NCBI GenBank assembly: GCA_029582165.1
Contig: CM055872.1
Coordinates: forward strand, 51,858,695 to 51,922,694
Origin: Portulaca oleracea
Taxonomy: Eukaryota > Streptophyta > Magnoliopsida > Caryophyllales > Portulacaceae
DNA: 64,000 nucleotides
Reading direction: 5' to 3'
Shown: in pieces, positions 34,798 to 46,900 of the stretch
How the letters are laid out: each line of letters opens with the position of its first letter
How positions within the stretch are numbered: position 1 is the stretch's first letter
Position numbers and translations under genes: made by a program
The notes under the pieces: generated by a model
Told to the model about the DNA's origin: nothing
Databases searched by the model: none
Seen by the model: only the letters and a program-made list of their open reading frames with translations

Positions 34798-36355
34798 AGG
34801 AAAATGAGGTAACATTCTTGTATATATTGTAAATTAGTTTATTTTTCTTATTTGTTTCTTTGTTTACTTCTCTTAACTATGCATTAACAAGAAGGAAGGA
34901 CCATTTATTGCTCATATATGCATCATTTCATGGCTTGTATACTCAATCTCCATTTACAAGTCATGCGACGATTATTTGGGATCTAATCAGGTATTATCCT
35001 TCTTTATCTTTGGAGTTGGTTGATGAGAAGTTTCTTTTTCCTTCTTTTGGTGTGATTTTTGATTTTTCTTCTTTTAGGGTGTTTGTCTTCCTTTATTTCT
35101 TGTCACAATGAGGACATAGTGTGACCTTTTTGTGTGGGAGTGGGGAGGCATGCATGTCGGCTTTCTTCTTTTTTTTTGAAAAATTTTGAAAAAATAAAAG
35201 TTTTTGTTTCTTTTACTTAGGATAGCTTTTTGTTAGATTTTAAGTGTTTCGGGTTTTAAGGTGCCCCGGGAGGTTTTTGAGTGTTTGAGAGTTTGAAAAT
35301 ATTTTTAGTGGAAGTGAAAATACTTAGTTATTTTGAGAAATTTAACTTTGTGACGTTTTGGCCAGGAACCCAGCTCGGGCGAGCAAAATGTCCGCGCGAC
35401 CGAGCGCGCTCACTGAGCTGAATTCCGGAGTTAATAAGCAAGAACAGGAAACACTTCCAGAATTCCCGCTCAGGCGAGCAAAATTCTGGCTCGACCGAGC
35501 GTGTTCACTGAATGAATTCAGGAGTTAAGGAGAAAAGAAGGGGAAAAGTTTCCAGACACCCTGCTCGACCGAGCAAACAACCTGGCTCGATCGAGTTAGT
35601 CAACTGAGGGTGAGCTCAACGCTAAGGCAGGCTATCGACAGAGGCGTTGCTCGGGCGAGCGACATCTTGGCTCGGTCGAACCTGTCAACTGGAGCACAGA
35701 TGAAAAAAGTTGAAAGACACGACTAGTCATCCAGAGGAGCAGCTCGGGCGAGCCAATATAATGGCTTGGTCAAGCCGTTATTCGGACAGAACTGACTTTT
35801 GCGCCCAGAATCCTTGCTCGGGCGAGCAGGTTATGCAGCTCGGGCGAGCCGTCGGCAGATCTGTTTTCTGTCAGGGTTTTTCATGCGATTTTCTCTCACT
35901 TCCCTCATTTTTTCTAACTCATTTCCTCTCTCATATCTCTCTCTTACTTCCCCCAAACCCTAGCATCAAACCCTAACTTCTAATTCTTCACTAATTTCTT
36001 CAATCTCTTCCAGATTTGGTCGAATTTTTGCCCTAGCTATGCAAATTGCTGCGTTGCGTTGTCAAAGAGCGAAGGGCCTAGCTGTGCGAACTACTGCTGT
36101 GCGATTGGTGCGACGGGTGCCTGTGTGTAGGTACCTTGTGCAAACGTCTCAAGTGTGGTGTTCGAAGCCTCGATCTGCGTCGGTCTTTGCTGGGCATCAA
36201 CATATCAAGGTTTTAAGAGCTGAGTTCGCTGTTTGTGCCCAACATTGGGAGTGTATTTGCTGTATGGTGCCTCAAGTTTGGGTGTTCACTAGCAAGGGTT
36301 GATTTTGCTCTCAAGAATTCAACCACTCTTCCTTTTGGTGCTATTTGGGAGGTAA
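34798..36355 (+). promoter_or_regulatory. Non-coding interval between pol and the env-like ORF
   Basis: It holds three things. At 35103-35155 there is a near-palindrome CACAATGAGGACATAGTGTG followed by a GTGTGGGAGTGGGGAGG tract. At 35370-35860 there is a second array of GCTCGGGCGAGC-type palindromes. At 35870-36000 a CT-rich leader-like stretch precedes the ORF. A short reading frame at 36039-36302 has no recognisable domain. The layout would suit a promoter or splice region for the env-like product, which is an inference. Confidence 0.5.
35370..35860. repeat. Second GCTCGGGCGAGC palindrome array in the Athila element
   Basis: There are six pairs. The first member is GCTCGGGCGAGC or GCTCAGGCGAGC, and the second, about 20-25 bp on, is usually GGCTCGACCGAG or GGCTCGGTCGA. 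Pairs recur every 70-110 bp, for example near 35374, 35468, 35560, 35648, 35741 and 35815. It is the same motif family as the LTR array, though this is internal DNA. One more copy, GCTCGGGGCGAGC, is at 39604. Confidence 0.85.
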
Positions 36356-37743
36356 CATTTACTTAGAGTTTCAAAGTTCGATTTCAAGATTAATTTGGGT
36401 GTTACTTGTGATTTGTTATCCGAACTCTATCAGCACCGGAAACTTTGTGCTCCGGATATATACGATGAGGCCAGAGTGAGGAAGGTGTATTGCGGCCCTA
36501 GCTTTGACTTTATCATAAGGACCTTGGGTTGGGGATCTTCATCAAGATTGATGAATCCCTTTATGACCAACCAATCCTTGAGTTCCTTAGTTCATTACAA
36601 GTTGAGGATGCTGACACACGCCAAGCAAAGTTCCGATATAGAGTGGATAACAAGGAGAAAACTTGCACTGTGCAAGAGCTATGTCAAGCACTTGGGCTAC
36701 CGGAGGATGGGCTTTATTACGAGGAGAGCGTACATTTTGATGAACAGTCCGCCATGAAAAGCCTTACTTGTTGGCGACGGAAACATCAAAGGTCACATGC
36801 CCTAGATGATTGTTCCTTCTTGACTAGGAATTCCAAGTCTCGTGACTTGTGCAATTTGGCAATTCGAATTTTTCATCGCATAGTCTCAAGTTCGGTCTTC
36901 GGAAGGGACGATGGAAGGGCGACTGTGAGGAGGGACGATTTGTTTGTTATCTTTCACACCCTCCAAGGAACACGGGTGCACACGGGGTCTTGCATTTTGC
37001 ATTGCTTGAAAGAAATTACCTCCAAACACCTTACCTCTACGATCGGCATGGGGCATATTATATGCCACTTTTTGATGAAGCAACGTTTTGGAGGGTATAT
37101 CAGCAAGTTCACCCCACGTGATTTTCCCGACCCAATCGACGGTATACGGTTGCAACGCATGGGTATCCTCGAGCGCCACAACACGAAGCACATCTACAAG
37201 CACGACTCGGATCGATATGCGACGTCCATTCATTTGGACCATGAGCGAGCCGCACGTTGGTTGGATGTGTCCAACCAACACAACTGGTCGTGCGGAGAAA
37301 ATCCACGGAGCACCCGTCGAGTTGAGGGTCCCGATGACCCGTTTGCGCATGAAAATGAGGAAGAAGAAGGGGAACCGGCAAACCAGGGCGAGGCTAGCGG
37401 TAGCGGTTCCCAGGAGATCACGATGGGGTACTTAGTAAGCCGAATGGATCAATTGAGTGTTGATCTCCGAGAACAACGAACTTTGATGCAAAGTACGCAT
37501 AACTTGGTGGAGAGTCAACAAGAGCTCCTTCGTGCGCAGCAATCAACACTCGAAAGGCACGAAGGATACTTTAGACGCTATGACGAGTACTTCCATCAAT
37601 AAAACCAGTACTGGAGGGATTGGGGGTACTACCATTATGCTATAGCCGACCATCCGCCGGTACCGCCCGACTACGTCAATCAGTACTACCCAACCTACTT
37701 CCCTTATTATCCATACCCTCCTCCAGGAGGTGATGAGCAGTGA
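36356..37743 (+). pseudogene. Env-like / Athila ORF protein
   Basis: It is open from 36356. A one-base shift near 36535 changes frame, and the main frame then runs 36529-37602. After one TAA it continues in the same frame to 37743. The N-terminal domain (DEARVRKVYCGPSFDF, ESLYDQPILEFLSSLQV, CTVQELCQALGLPEDGLYYE) is the fold seen in Athila ORF proteins of other plants. The middle holds IGMGHIICHFLMKQRFGGYI. The C-terminal part has an acidic hinge (ENEEEEGEPANQGEA), a coiled-coil Gln-rich segment and a Tyr/Pro-rich tail. No signal peptide or membrane segment is evident, so calling it an envelope rests on its position after pol, and its role is unknown. Confidence 0.75.
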
Positions 37744-39621
37744 TTGTAAGCATTCCACACTCCCCTCTTATCTTTTGCATTGGTGTGTGTGCTTTATATC
37801 TTGAAATATACATGTGCGGGGGGTTGTGTGGTGTTCCCGGGTAGTGGCGAGGTGTTTCATCCTTAATTCCGGCCTCATATAGTAAGATTCGGGGTTGTGG
37901 ATAGTCAGTGATCATGTACATTTGTAAATATTCAAAGTTTCTTTTAATTAGTAAGTCTTAGTTTCTTTGTCTTGTATAGTTTGGTTTACTTCTTTTTTAT
38001 CTAGCATGTACACATTTCACCCATAGAATGCTTTCATTGTCTATCTCTCACCTATGGTGTTATGTTCGTGGATCGTGCGCGGGGTATGGGTTTGTTGAAG
38101 ACCTTCAGGTAACATCATCTAACCCTCTCTTTCATTGTGAATATAGTAGTGATTCGTGTTGCATGCTTGATTTTTCCTTTCGGGTGGCGAACCCCTTGAG
38201 TGTGAATGTTGGGATATTATTGTTGTTGGAGCCGTGTGGGCTCGGGTCGCCACTAATTATTGTTTGTTGTGTGTTTTTAGGTTTTCTACCTTATTTGTGA
38301 CACCCTTCTTCTCACAATGGGGACATTGTGAAGTTTTGTGTGAGAGTGGGGGGTGATACTTCCATTTGTCATGGGTAGATCACCTAGTTTTGAGTCTTTG
38401 TTTTCGTTTTTCGTAGTTTGTGTCGAAAAATTTGAAAAATTTTGTGTGAAAAGGAGAAAAAAGGGAGTGAAAAACCTTGAAAGTTTTCGTTTGTCATTTT
38501 GTTTTTGTTTTTGCTTTGTTTCTTGGATTTCGTTGTTGAAATCAGGAAGCCGTTCTTAATCTTCTTTAAAAGAAACCGGTTTGAGCATTTTTGACCCTAA
38601 CTTGGGCGATTGTCATGACTTACCTTAATTAGATTCTTTTCATCAAGTGTCTAGTGAGATCCCATTTCTTCTTTTTATGTTCTGGTTGAAACTGGGAGAT
38701 TCTAGGGGTTCATATCCGAGCTTGTTTTCCAAAAAGAAAAAGAAAAAAAAAAGAGAAAAAGCAAAAGCCAAAGCAAAAGTAAGAAAATAGCAGCAAAGTT
38801 AAATAATTTGATTAAGTTGGGCGTGTCGGCTTTACGACATCAACCGCCATACACTTAGCCAACCTACACGGGCCCGGTATCAGTGGTACGGCACGGATGC
38901 CCCTTAACCCTCCTATATCGCTTTGCGACGGAGAGGCGAATGGAAAAGACCGTGTTGGGAGGGTATACCCCTTATATGGGCCGTCCAATTCCCGAAAATA
39001 AGGCTAATACCGACTTTAAAAAGAAGAAAAAGTTTGAAGTGTTAATAAAGTGAGGGGCTCTTCCTTGCATCACCTCCGGCCCTCACCAAGCCAAAGGCGA
39101 CCAAATGCGGGGAGGGGTAACTCTTTCCTTTCCTTTGTTCGTTTTGCTGTTTTGTAAGCTCGGGTGTGAGTCTTTTGGGTTGTCCGGGATCGATTAGAAC
39201 TGTTTAAAACCCTTTCGCAAATGGGATTAAACTCTACATGAGGTGTAAGTGATCAAAAACTTCTAAGATTGGCAGTTGTTCGGGTTAGGTGTTGTGAGAT
39301 GCTCATAACGGTTCCTTTTGGAGGATTAATACCGTTTTCTTAATTGAAACGACTTGATTCATTGAAACGAGCAGTTTTCTTTTTATTTATTTTAAACTTG
39401 TTTTGTTTTTCACTTTCCCTCTTTCCTTTTTCTATGGCTTTTGTGGGTCTAGTTGCAATAAACCCTCACGAGACCTACCTCATCCACCCGGGCTGCCGGG
39501 GGGTTTAAAGGACTTGATGCATATGCTAAATGCATCCGCGATTCCTCCGAAAGTGAGTTAGGTTTTAGTTTCTTTTTCTAGTGTTTTTCTTTGTTTCTAG
39601 TTTGCTCGGGGCGAGCAAACC
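37744..39621 (+). other. Athila 3' non-coding region
   Basis: No protein was recognised. Landmarks are a perfect 7-bp inverted repeat CACAATGGGGACATTGTG followed by a GAGAGTGGGGGGTG tract (38313-38353), an A-rich tract (38725-38790), a block with GGTACGGCACGGATGCCCC and GTGTTGGGAGGGTATACCCC (38880-38985), and a CGGCCCTCACCAAGCC phrase (39082). All recur in the same order in the diverged relic at 23.7-25.2 and 63.7 kb. Confidence 0.7.
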
Positions 39622-39636
39622 CTTGTGTGGGAGTGG
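39622..39636 (+). other. Polypurine tract of the Athila element
   Basis: The purine-rich TGTGTGGGAGTGG lies directly before the 3' LTR start at 39637. It resembles the tracts after the hairpins at 35140 and 38340. Confidence 0.7.
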
Positions 39637-40226
39637 TGTTCGGTCTCGTTTTGAGTCGAATTCTTCCCTTTATTAGGGAGCTTTTACATGTTCTAACCCC
39701 GTATTTCATTTTAGTTATGAGATTTTTCTAGTTTTGTAGGAAAATAAAAGTGTGCCCTAAAATGGAGCCAAAACGGAGCAAAACTCATCAAATAGAGGAA
39801 AGAGGCAGAAGGATGGCTCGCCCGAGTCACATCCTGGCTCGCCCGAGTCAAGTTGCTGGAAGAGTAGCAAACTTATCGACCAAAACTGAGCCAAGAAGAA
39901 GAGAGACAGAAAGCCGGCTCGCCCGAGCAACATACTGGCTCGGTCGAGCCATGCTTCTGCACAACAACCATGGGAATTTTGAAAATATGGCTAAGGCAAT
40001 GAGGAACCAGAGGGCTGGCTAGCCCGAGCAAAGGCCCTGCTCGACCGAGCTTAGCACCTGAGCTGCCAAAGAGAAGCTGCCAAGAAGACAAGGTGCAACC
40101 GGCCAGAACGCTGGCTCGCCCGAGCCAGGGGGTGGCTCGACCGAGCCACTCTGATTTTCTGCGTACAGTCTGAAATTGAAATGTTGCGTTTTGTGTAACA
40201 GATTGGGATCATTATAAAGACCTTAG
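39637..40226 (+). repeat. 3' LTR of the Athila element, left part
   Basis: It matches the first 560-590 bp of the 5' LTR, including the palindrome array (39811-40150) and TATA box (TATAAA, 40213-40218). It ends at the CTTAG duplication created by the nested element. Confidence 0.9.
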
Positions 40227-41582
40227 TGTAGACACCGAAAATGGGTCAGACAGATTTTCAGCTTAACCCGGGGTTAAGATTGAATAGCTCCACGCGGATT
40301 TGGGCCGAAACCAGAACCGGCCCAAAACGAAGGTCCACGCGGATTTTGGCCAACCTTTGTGGGTCTGCGCGGATTTCACAAGTTTGGGAAAAAATCAGAA
40401 GATCCGCGCGGATTTACCAATTTTTTTGGGCCAAGTCGAAAGAATGGCGCGGATTTGCAAACCAAGCCCAGAGGAAAGTTGCGCGGATTCTGGTCGGATC
40501 CGGATTCAAGCAGAACCCGAAAATCCGCGCGGACCGGTCGGTCAACTCGAAGTCCGCGGATCCAATTACAGGTCAACCCGAAAAACCGCGCGGATCCTGT
40601 CCCGGTTCAACCAGTGAGCTCGCGGATTCGCAAATTAATCGCAGTGCTCGTCAATCAATCGCTGCCAGCTGCACGCAGAATGGCGCGATTTCGCAATCAT
40701 TGAAACCGCCGCCAACCGCGACCTTAGTCAAGTATTAAAGGATCCGCGGATCCTTTGGGGGATTTTTTTTTGGGTTTTAAGTTAATTTTTCCTGGCATGT
40801 ACATTCCACACTCGTAAAAAACAAATTTCGACTCTAGTGATTTTCAGATAAATCCGCGCGGATTTCTGTGACGTCCGGCACACATCTAGCCCGAAGACTC
40901 ACGGATTTCGTATAATCCGGTTATCCTCTTTCCGCTCAATTTTTCATTTCGTTCATAAAAGGTGTAATGATGTAGTCGATTAGCCCCCGCCCGCTGTAAT
41001 CTTTAGTTTTTTTTTAGTTTTCATTATGTTGAACTTCGTCATTTTATTATTAATTGCATGACATTTTAAATCAAGTTCGTGACAACTTTCTTTATTTTAT
41101 TGTCTAATGTGAACCCGACCTAGTAAAGGCCGCTGGCATGCGCAAGGGCATCCCCTACACCGACACCTTTACCCCGGACCCGCTTCTTTGGTTCGAGACC
41201 GAGTCATAAAATTTAAGTTTTGTTAATTTTACTTTTAAAATTAATCGCGACTCTCCCGCTTTTTTAGTTTCTTTGTTTTCACTTTTCTAAAAGTCGGAAG
41301 GAGAAAAGAGAAGCCCGACCCAAATGGGTCCAGATCCGCGGATCCACATGATCCGCCTATTTAGCTTTTCTTTTTCATCCTTTCGCTTTGTTAAAAAAGG
41401 GTTTGTTTCGCCCAACGGTGCACGGATCCGCGCGATCCGCTCGTTAGGTCCAGCTTTTTCGTTTTTTTCTTTCTTTTCGCCAAATTTGAAATAACCCTCG
41501 AAAAGCCAAAATCTTAAATTGTCCCTTTAAAAATAAGCAACCCTATGTCGAATCGACCCTCCGTGGGGGCATGGGCCCTACA
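40227..41582 (+). repeat. 5' LTR of element B
   Basis: It is 1356 bp, about 90 bp shorter than the 3' LTR because of many small deletions. Most lie after 40540 and many remove one CG from CGCGCGG motifs. It contains an ATCCGCGCGGAT palindrome array. Confidence 0.9.
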
Positions 41583-41583
41583 A

Positions 41584-41601
41584 AGGCGACTCCACTGGGA
41601 C
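41584..41601 (+). other. Primer-binding site of element B, tRNA-Arg type
   Basis: GGCGACTCCACTGGGAC follows the 5' LTR. Its first nine bases complement the 3' end of a plant tRNA-Arg, and the same phrase follows LTRs of Ogre/Retand-type elements. The usual leading T is A here. Confidence 0.75.
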
Positions 41602-43106
41602 TTATAAGAGGGTAAAACTTGAAAAGTCGGGTTTTCATTTTTTTAAAAAAGTTGTCACGCTTTTTTAGGCATGTTGCATTATACTGCCTTCCTTTCGTCG
41701 CACAAAAGGTACCGCTTAGGAAAACCTTTATTTACCATTTCGGAAAACTTTAACCATTCAACTGTGGGTCCACTTAGACCTTCACCGAGCCAGTGGTTGT
41801 TTTTCCTCGTGCAATACTCCTTAATCCACACGATTAAAGGGAGCAACCCGGGGGTATTAACCTTCCATGCACCCCATGGAGGCCAAATACCCGGGACACG
41901 AGTTAGGAGGCAGGGATAAACTGACCTATAAACTCCAAATGTAGAACTTTGGCTAGGTTGAACTGCACTTTGCATGCTATGTGTTCTTCCCTATCCTCGA
42001 ACCCGAGACCATGCAGTAGTGCTTAGAAAAAAAAAAAGTTTCTTTTTCTCTTTTTCTCGTTTTTTGTTTTTTGTGTCTGACCCTGGTTTAGGTCCGGCAG
42101 TAGGCCTAAGCCCAGAAATCCGCGCGGATTTCTGGGGTGCTCGGCCATTGACAGGCCCAAATTAGGGGAGTCAGTTTTTGGGTTCAGGATTTGGCCCACA
42201 CAGGACTCAAGCCCCTGGAATCACCGGGCCGGGCCGGTCATGTGTGGTCCAAATCCTTCCAGTTCTCTTTTTCTCGTTTTTGTGTTTAGCCTGGTTTAGG
42301 CCCTAGCAGCTGAGCCCGTAAACCGCGGATTTCCGTGAGCTCTGGACCGATGTGCCTAAATTAGGTGGTCCGTGTGTTTGTGCGTGGTGGTCCAAATCAT
42401 TGTTTTTTCCTCGCTCTTGTGTTCCACCCGATTTAGGTTCTGCAACTGCCCGAGCTCAGAAATCCGCGCAGATCCCAGCCAAAACCCCGAACTGCGGATC
42501 CTGCAGAGCTCGTGAGTCACGGCTTAAGCCGAGGTGGTTTCGTGTTTTTTTAGTTTGTGTTTCCATGTGCATAAAGTCTTTTCATCTGGTCGGAAGATCA
42601 TTTGGCTGCATAAGGTTGTTGGGCCTCATGGGATCCTCACGGATTTTGTGAGTGGGCCTACCTTGTGTGGTCCAAATGGGCTTTTAGTTAGTTTAATCTG
42701 CTAGAATTGATATGTTTAGCCCATATGTGAGGCCCGAGTTCTTTCTTTGGATTCGCCCGATAAGGTCTAAATATGTCATTTCAGTCGAGTCTGATTTGCA
42801 TAAGAGTTTTATTTATGCTTCGCATATGATTTTGAGCTTTAGTTCAGTCATTCGGGGTACAAATAAAATTCTTCATCCATAACATGCATCGTGTCTTGTC
42901 AGTCGGTGTTGAGCTGAGTCCTGAATTCCTTCATCTTCCCGAACAGAATTGGTTGGTTTTGGGTATATCAAAGGGACGAGATAGACTGGTTAGAAGCTTT
43001 TAACGTCTACTACAACGGTAACGAGGGTCGTGCGTCACCGAAGGCAATTGATGAGGAAGCATCTGAAGCAGGAGTTGAGTCTTAGGCAATTGACCCACCT
43101 GAAACA
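41602..43106 (+). other. Leader of element B
   Basis: No gene was recognised. Three related segments, each about 180-230 bp (about 42060, 42270 and 42420), carry the sequence GGTTTAGG...AAATCCGCGCGG and GTGTGGTCCAAAT, so the leader contains a loose tandem repeat that includes the LTR palindrome. Gag follows. Confidence 0.5.
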
Positions 43107-43925
43107 ATGTCAGATCATTCTGGAAGTCACCAGGATAGTGATCCAGAGGAGGGATCGGTGCCTCCTCCACCACCTCCTCCAAATACTGAAATAGAGCAGC
43201 TGACCAACATAATTCTGAACATGCAAGTCACTATGAATGCTCGCCAGAGGCACGTAATCGTAGAATTGATGACATCATTCATGCCATGGAGGAGGCGAAG
43301 AATTCAAATTTGAAGAATCAACATACGTGTTAAGTTGAGCAATCAAGAAAGGAGAAGGACGGGTCGGTCCACGAGGGTTCGAACTCGAGACTAGACCGTA
43401 TTGAACAGATGTTGAAAGAATCCACTCTCTTCAACAACCAGTTTATGGACGACATAGGTTTCACACCTGTTCCCCGGGGTAGACTTCCCCCTAAATTCGA
43501 CATGCCTGATATCAAATTTCATGGTACTGAGAACCCATATCAACATGTGCGGAATTTTCTGGGGGCTATGACGTTAAAAGGAGTTGAGGAGGAGATTTAC
43601 CATATTATCTTTCCTTGGACTTTAGGCCCGGACGTTATGAAGTGGTATAACACACTCAGTCCTACTAAGACCTCACGATGGAACACACTTTGCAAGGAGT
43701 TCTTACACCAATACTCCTACAATGTTGACATGCCCGTCACTTTAAGGGACATGGAGCTCATGAAGCAAGGAGAAGAAGAGACATTCTCTGACTACTACGC
43801 TCGATGGAGGGCAAAAGCAACCAAATGGTAGATCGCCTTCCGAGGAACATCAAGTAGATATGCTTGTGCAAGGCTTACAACCCTCAGTACAACACCCATC
43901 TAAGGTTTCAACCCATTAAGGACTT
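43107..43925 (+). pseudogene. Ogre/Tat-type gag fragment
   Basis: It starts MSDHSGSHQDSDPEEG with a Pro run, then shifts frame near 43245. The capsid domain is open at 43409-43831: GRLPPKFDMPDIKFHG, NPYQHVRNFLGAMTLKGV, LGPDVMKWYNTLSPTKTSRW, LCKEFLHQYSYNVDMPVTLR and ETFSDYYARWRAKA are the family's conserved order. A further shift at about 43828 precedes MVDRLP-type sequence, and recognisable gag ends near 43925. No zinc knuckle was found. Confidence 0.82.
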
Positions 43926-46900
43926 TGCATCACTAAGATCACGGAATCAAAATCGAAAGTGAATCGCTAATCAAATGGAAGAACACTTATACTAACAAGC
44001 AAACTTCCGCCTAGCAAGGAAACACTCCATGTGTCAAGCACTAGAACAACTTTCAAGAAAAGGATGCGCCAATGGAAAATACTCAAGTTGGGAGGCCGTG
44101 ATTCTACAAGCGCCATAGAGTTGGAGATGTCACATTGAACAAGATGTCTAGGTCGAAGCAATTATCCAAATAAATGCTCCGAGTTTTATCGCCTTGTGCA
44201 AGCCTTTCATTCTTGAGTACTTCTTGCATGATTGTTGAATTTTAGTAATTGTTTATCTTTTGAGCTAGTAGAATAACCCGTGAGATTTTAAGCCTTCATA
44301 GACTATTCATTATATATATAGTCTCATTTTCTTTTTGTGTAACTCTTTCATGTGTGCATCTCTAGAACTTGGCTTGACATTCCTTAAAATCACATTTGGC
44401 ATATGCATTGTGTTAATATGATTGAGGCATCCTTTTGTTAGCTACATAGCCAAATGGCCACCTGACATTTTAACCTCTTTTTGCAAGCCCTTGCTAACCC
44501 TTTTTCCTGTCTTGTTGTTTACCCTATAAGTGCACATAATTTCCTATCTTTAGCCAAGATAGAATGAGCAACAGTTCAGTTGTATGAGGCAGTTTCGTGG
44601 TCGATTGTTGAGAGTGAATAGTTGGTTTGTTGCTACAAGGGAAGTACATTGTTGAATATTCTTTCTATCATTTTTATTCTCAAAGGTTATAACTTGTGAC
44701 TACCGGGATTTGAGTTGCTCTTTAGATTTTCATGCTATTCATTAAAAAAAAAAAAATTCAAAAACTAGGAATTCATAATAAAACAAAAGAAGCAAAACGA
44801 AAAAAAAGGAACAAAAAAAAAGAAAGAGCAAAAAAAAAAAAAAGAAAAAGAAAAAAAGAGAGAGAAGTTTTGTTTTAATTTTGGGTTTTGGTTTGTATGT
44901 GGTACTCTATCCCGGTTTTCTTTTGTTATGGATGTTTTGTGTTCGTTTAAGGTTCAGTGTGGAGGTATTGTATTGCGTGTAATGGAAATGTTGTTGCTCC
45001 TTAGGTACTTGGCTAATTAGCTCCACATTTTCCAAATGATTTCCCTCCTTACCTTAGCCTGAACCCCATTACAACCTTTTAAAAGTCCTCATGATTAGTA
45101 TTTTTGCATGTTGTCCTCAGTGATGAAGGGTTGAGAGTCTTGCCAAGCTTATGGCAGTTGTATGCATTGGAATGAGTCTGAGTGAACCCTCATATTGAGA
45201 GGAGTGTTCCCCTTTACCTAAAGTGAGGATCTACTAGCTTCACTAGCTCATCAATTGCTAAGGTGATACATGATTGTTTAGGGGTATAACATAGAATAAC
45301 TGGCTTCGTGTCTTGGTCTTATGCTCATGGTATTGAAATAGAGTTTGTTTTGACATGATTTTGACCTTATGCACCTCATGTGATATGAAGTCTTTTCTGC
45401 TGTTGATTAAACTTGCTCGTAAAGTCTCGCACCTTCTTTTCTTCATGGCCTTTCTTCATGGACCCTGGGGGCTTTCTCTTCCCCTTTGTATGTCTTCTTT
45501 TCGAATTGGGGGCTTTCTGTTTCCCTTTGTCTTCTTTTCGAACTAGGGGCTTTCTCTTTCCCTCTGTTTTCTTTTTCAATTGGGGGCTGTCAGGATATAA
45601 TTCATTTTGGCTTAGATTTCCTGATCATTACAGATTGCATCCAGGGTCAATTTTGTTTTTTCCTTTTGCCCACCTTTTAGCAGTCAATCTAGGGTGCCTA
45701 AGAGTGGGCATTTCGTTCTCGTCTCTTCTCGTGGAAATTACACGTCAGTCTTGTCACTTTCCTTCATATTTCATGGGATAGCAAGATCAAACTCTACTAT
45801 CCAGGGGCGATAAGTTATAGCTGCAGAAAAATCCTAACAGATTTTTGTGAGGCTGAATGAAAAGTCCCCGTGGGTTTTCAAGAGCAAATGTTCATCATCA
45901 ACTCTGCTAGCAACACTTAACATAAGAACAACTTTTTTTTAAGCATGTTCTTCGCAGGCCAAGTCCCTATGATCCCTTACGGGGCAGATTGATCGTTCAT
46001 GAAGCTTCAGAAAACTGGGCAAACCATGGAAATTCAATGTCTTAAAGACAATGTCAAACATAGCAACTGGTGATCAGAACCAGCAACTACTCCCAAGTTA
46101 TTAGCCACTGACTTGTTAAGTCAGCAACTAAATACTTACATTACCATTTTGAACTACGACGGCCTGATTCCACTCATAAAGTGGATACGTAGGAAGCTTT
46201 TTGAAGTCCGGCTCAAATAATTGAACAAATCATCTTTCAAGTGATCTGTCAAAAGGATATTATCCAGTTTCCGGGTCATACTCGAGCAGGTTAAAGCAGA
46301 ATTTTTGCACTCGAACCTCTTTTCTCATCGATTATTTATGTCTGACCGAAGTCTCGACAGACTCCATGTTGATCTAAGCTCTCGAGGTTCCCTCGAGATT
46401 CATAACTAGAGTGCTTCAAGATATCAATTCTCATGGATTAGATTCATCACATATTTGAAGGAGGGCTCGAAGCCGGGTTTACAAGTTAAAAATGCTTGTC
46501 AGATTTTGGTTCTCACCATTTAAAGCATCCTGATATTTCAAGAGTCATCGACCACAGCTCAATACTTAGACTTTCTTATGCATTGCATGTGTGTCTTGCA
46601 TCATCATAGATTAAAAGAGTCTGCATAAGTGCATTAACATCATAGAGTCCTTTCTTTCCTTTATAAAAGATAAATGAACGGTCTAAGCATTATACATGCT
46701 CGGTGTTCATCAATGGAGATACAATTTATCACCGCCAACTCAAGAGTCGGTAGTTGTCTGATCAACGCGATCGCCAAAGTTCCCACTTTCATGATCAATG
46801 AAATGATAGCAGCATGAAATCTTGCAAGGCATATCCCAAAACTCTTTTTCATTTTGGGTTAAGCCCAACAAGATGGTGAAACTTACACCGAACATCTCGC

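Noticed and set aside
36886..37350. 154-residue minus-strand ORF
   Set aside because: It is an antisense shadow of the env-like ORF.
40241..40738. ORFs of 105-166 residues at the start of both element B LTRs
   Set aside because: They are open only because of the repeated CGCGGATT motif, are read in three frames at once and match no protein.
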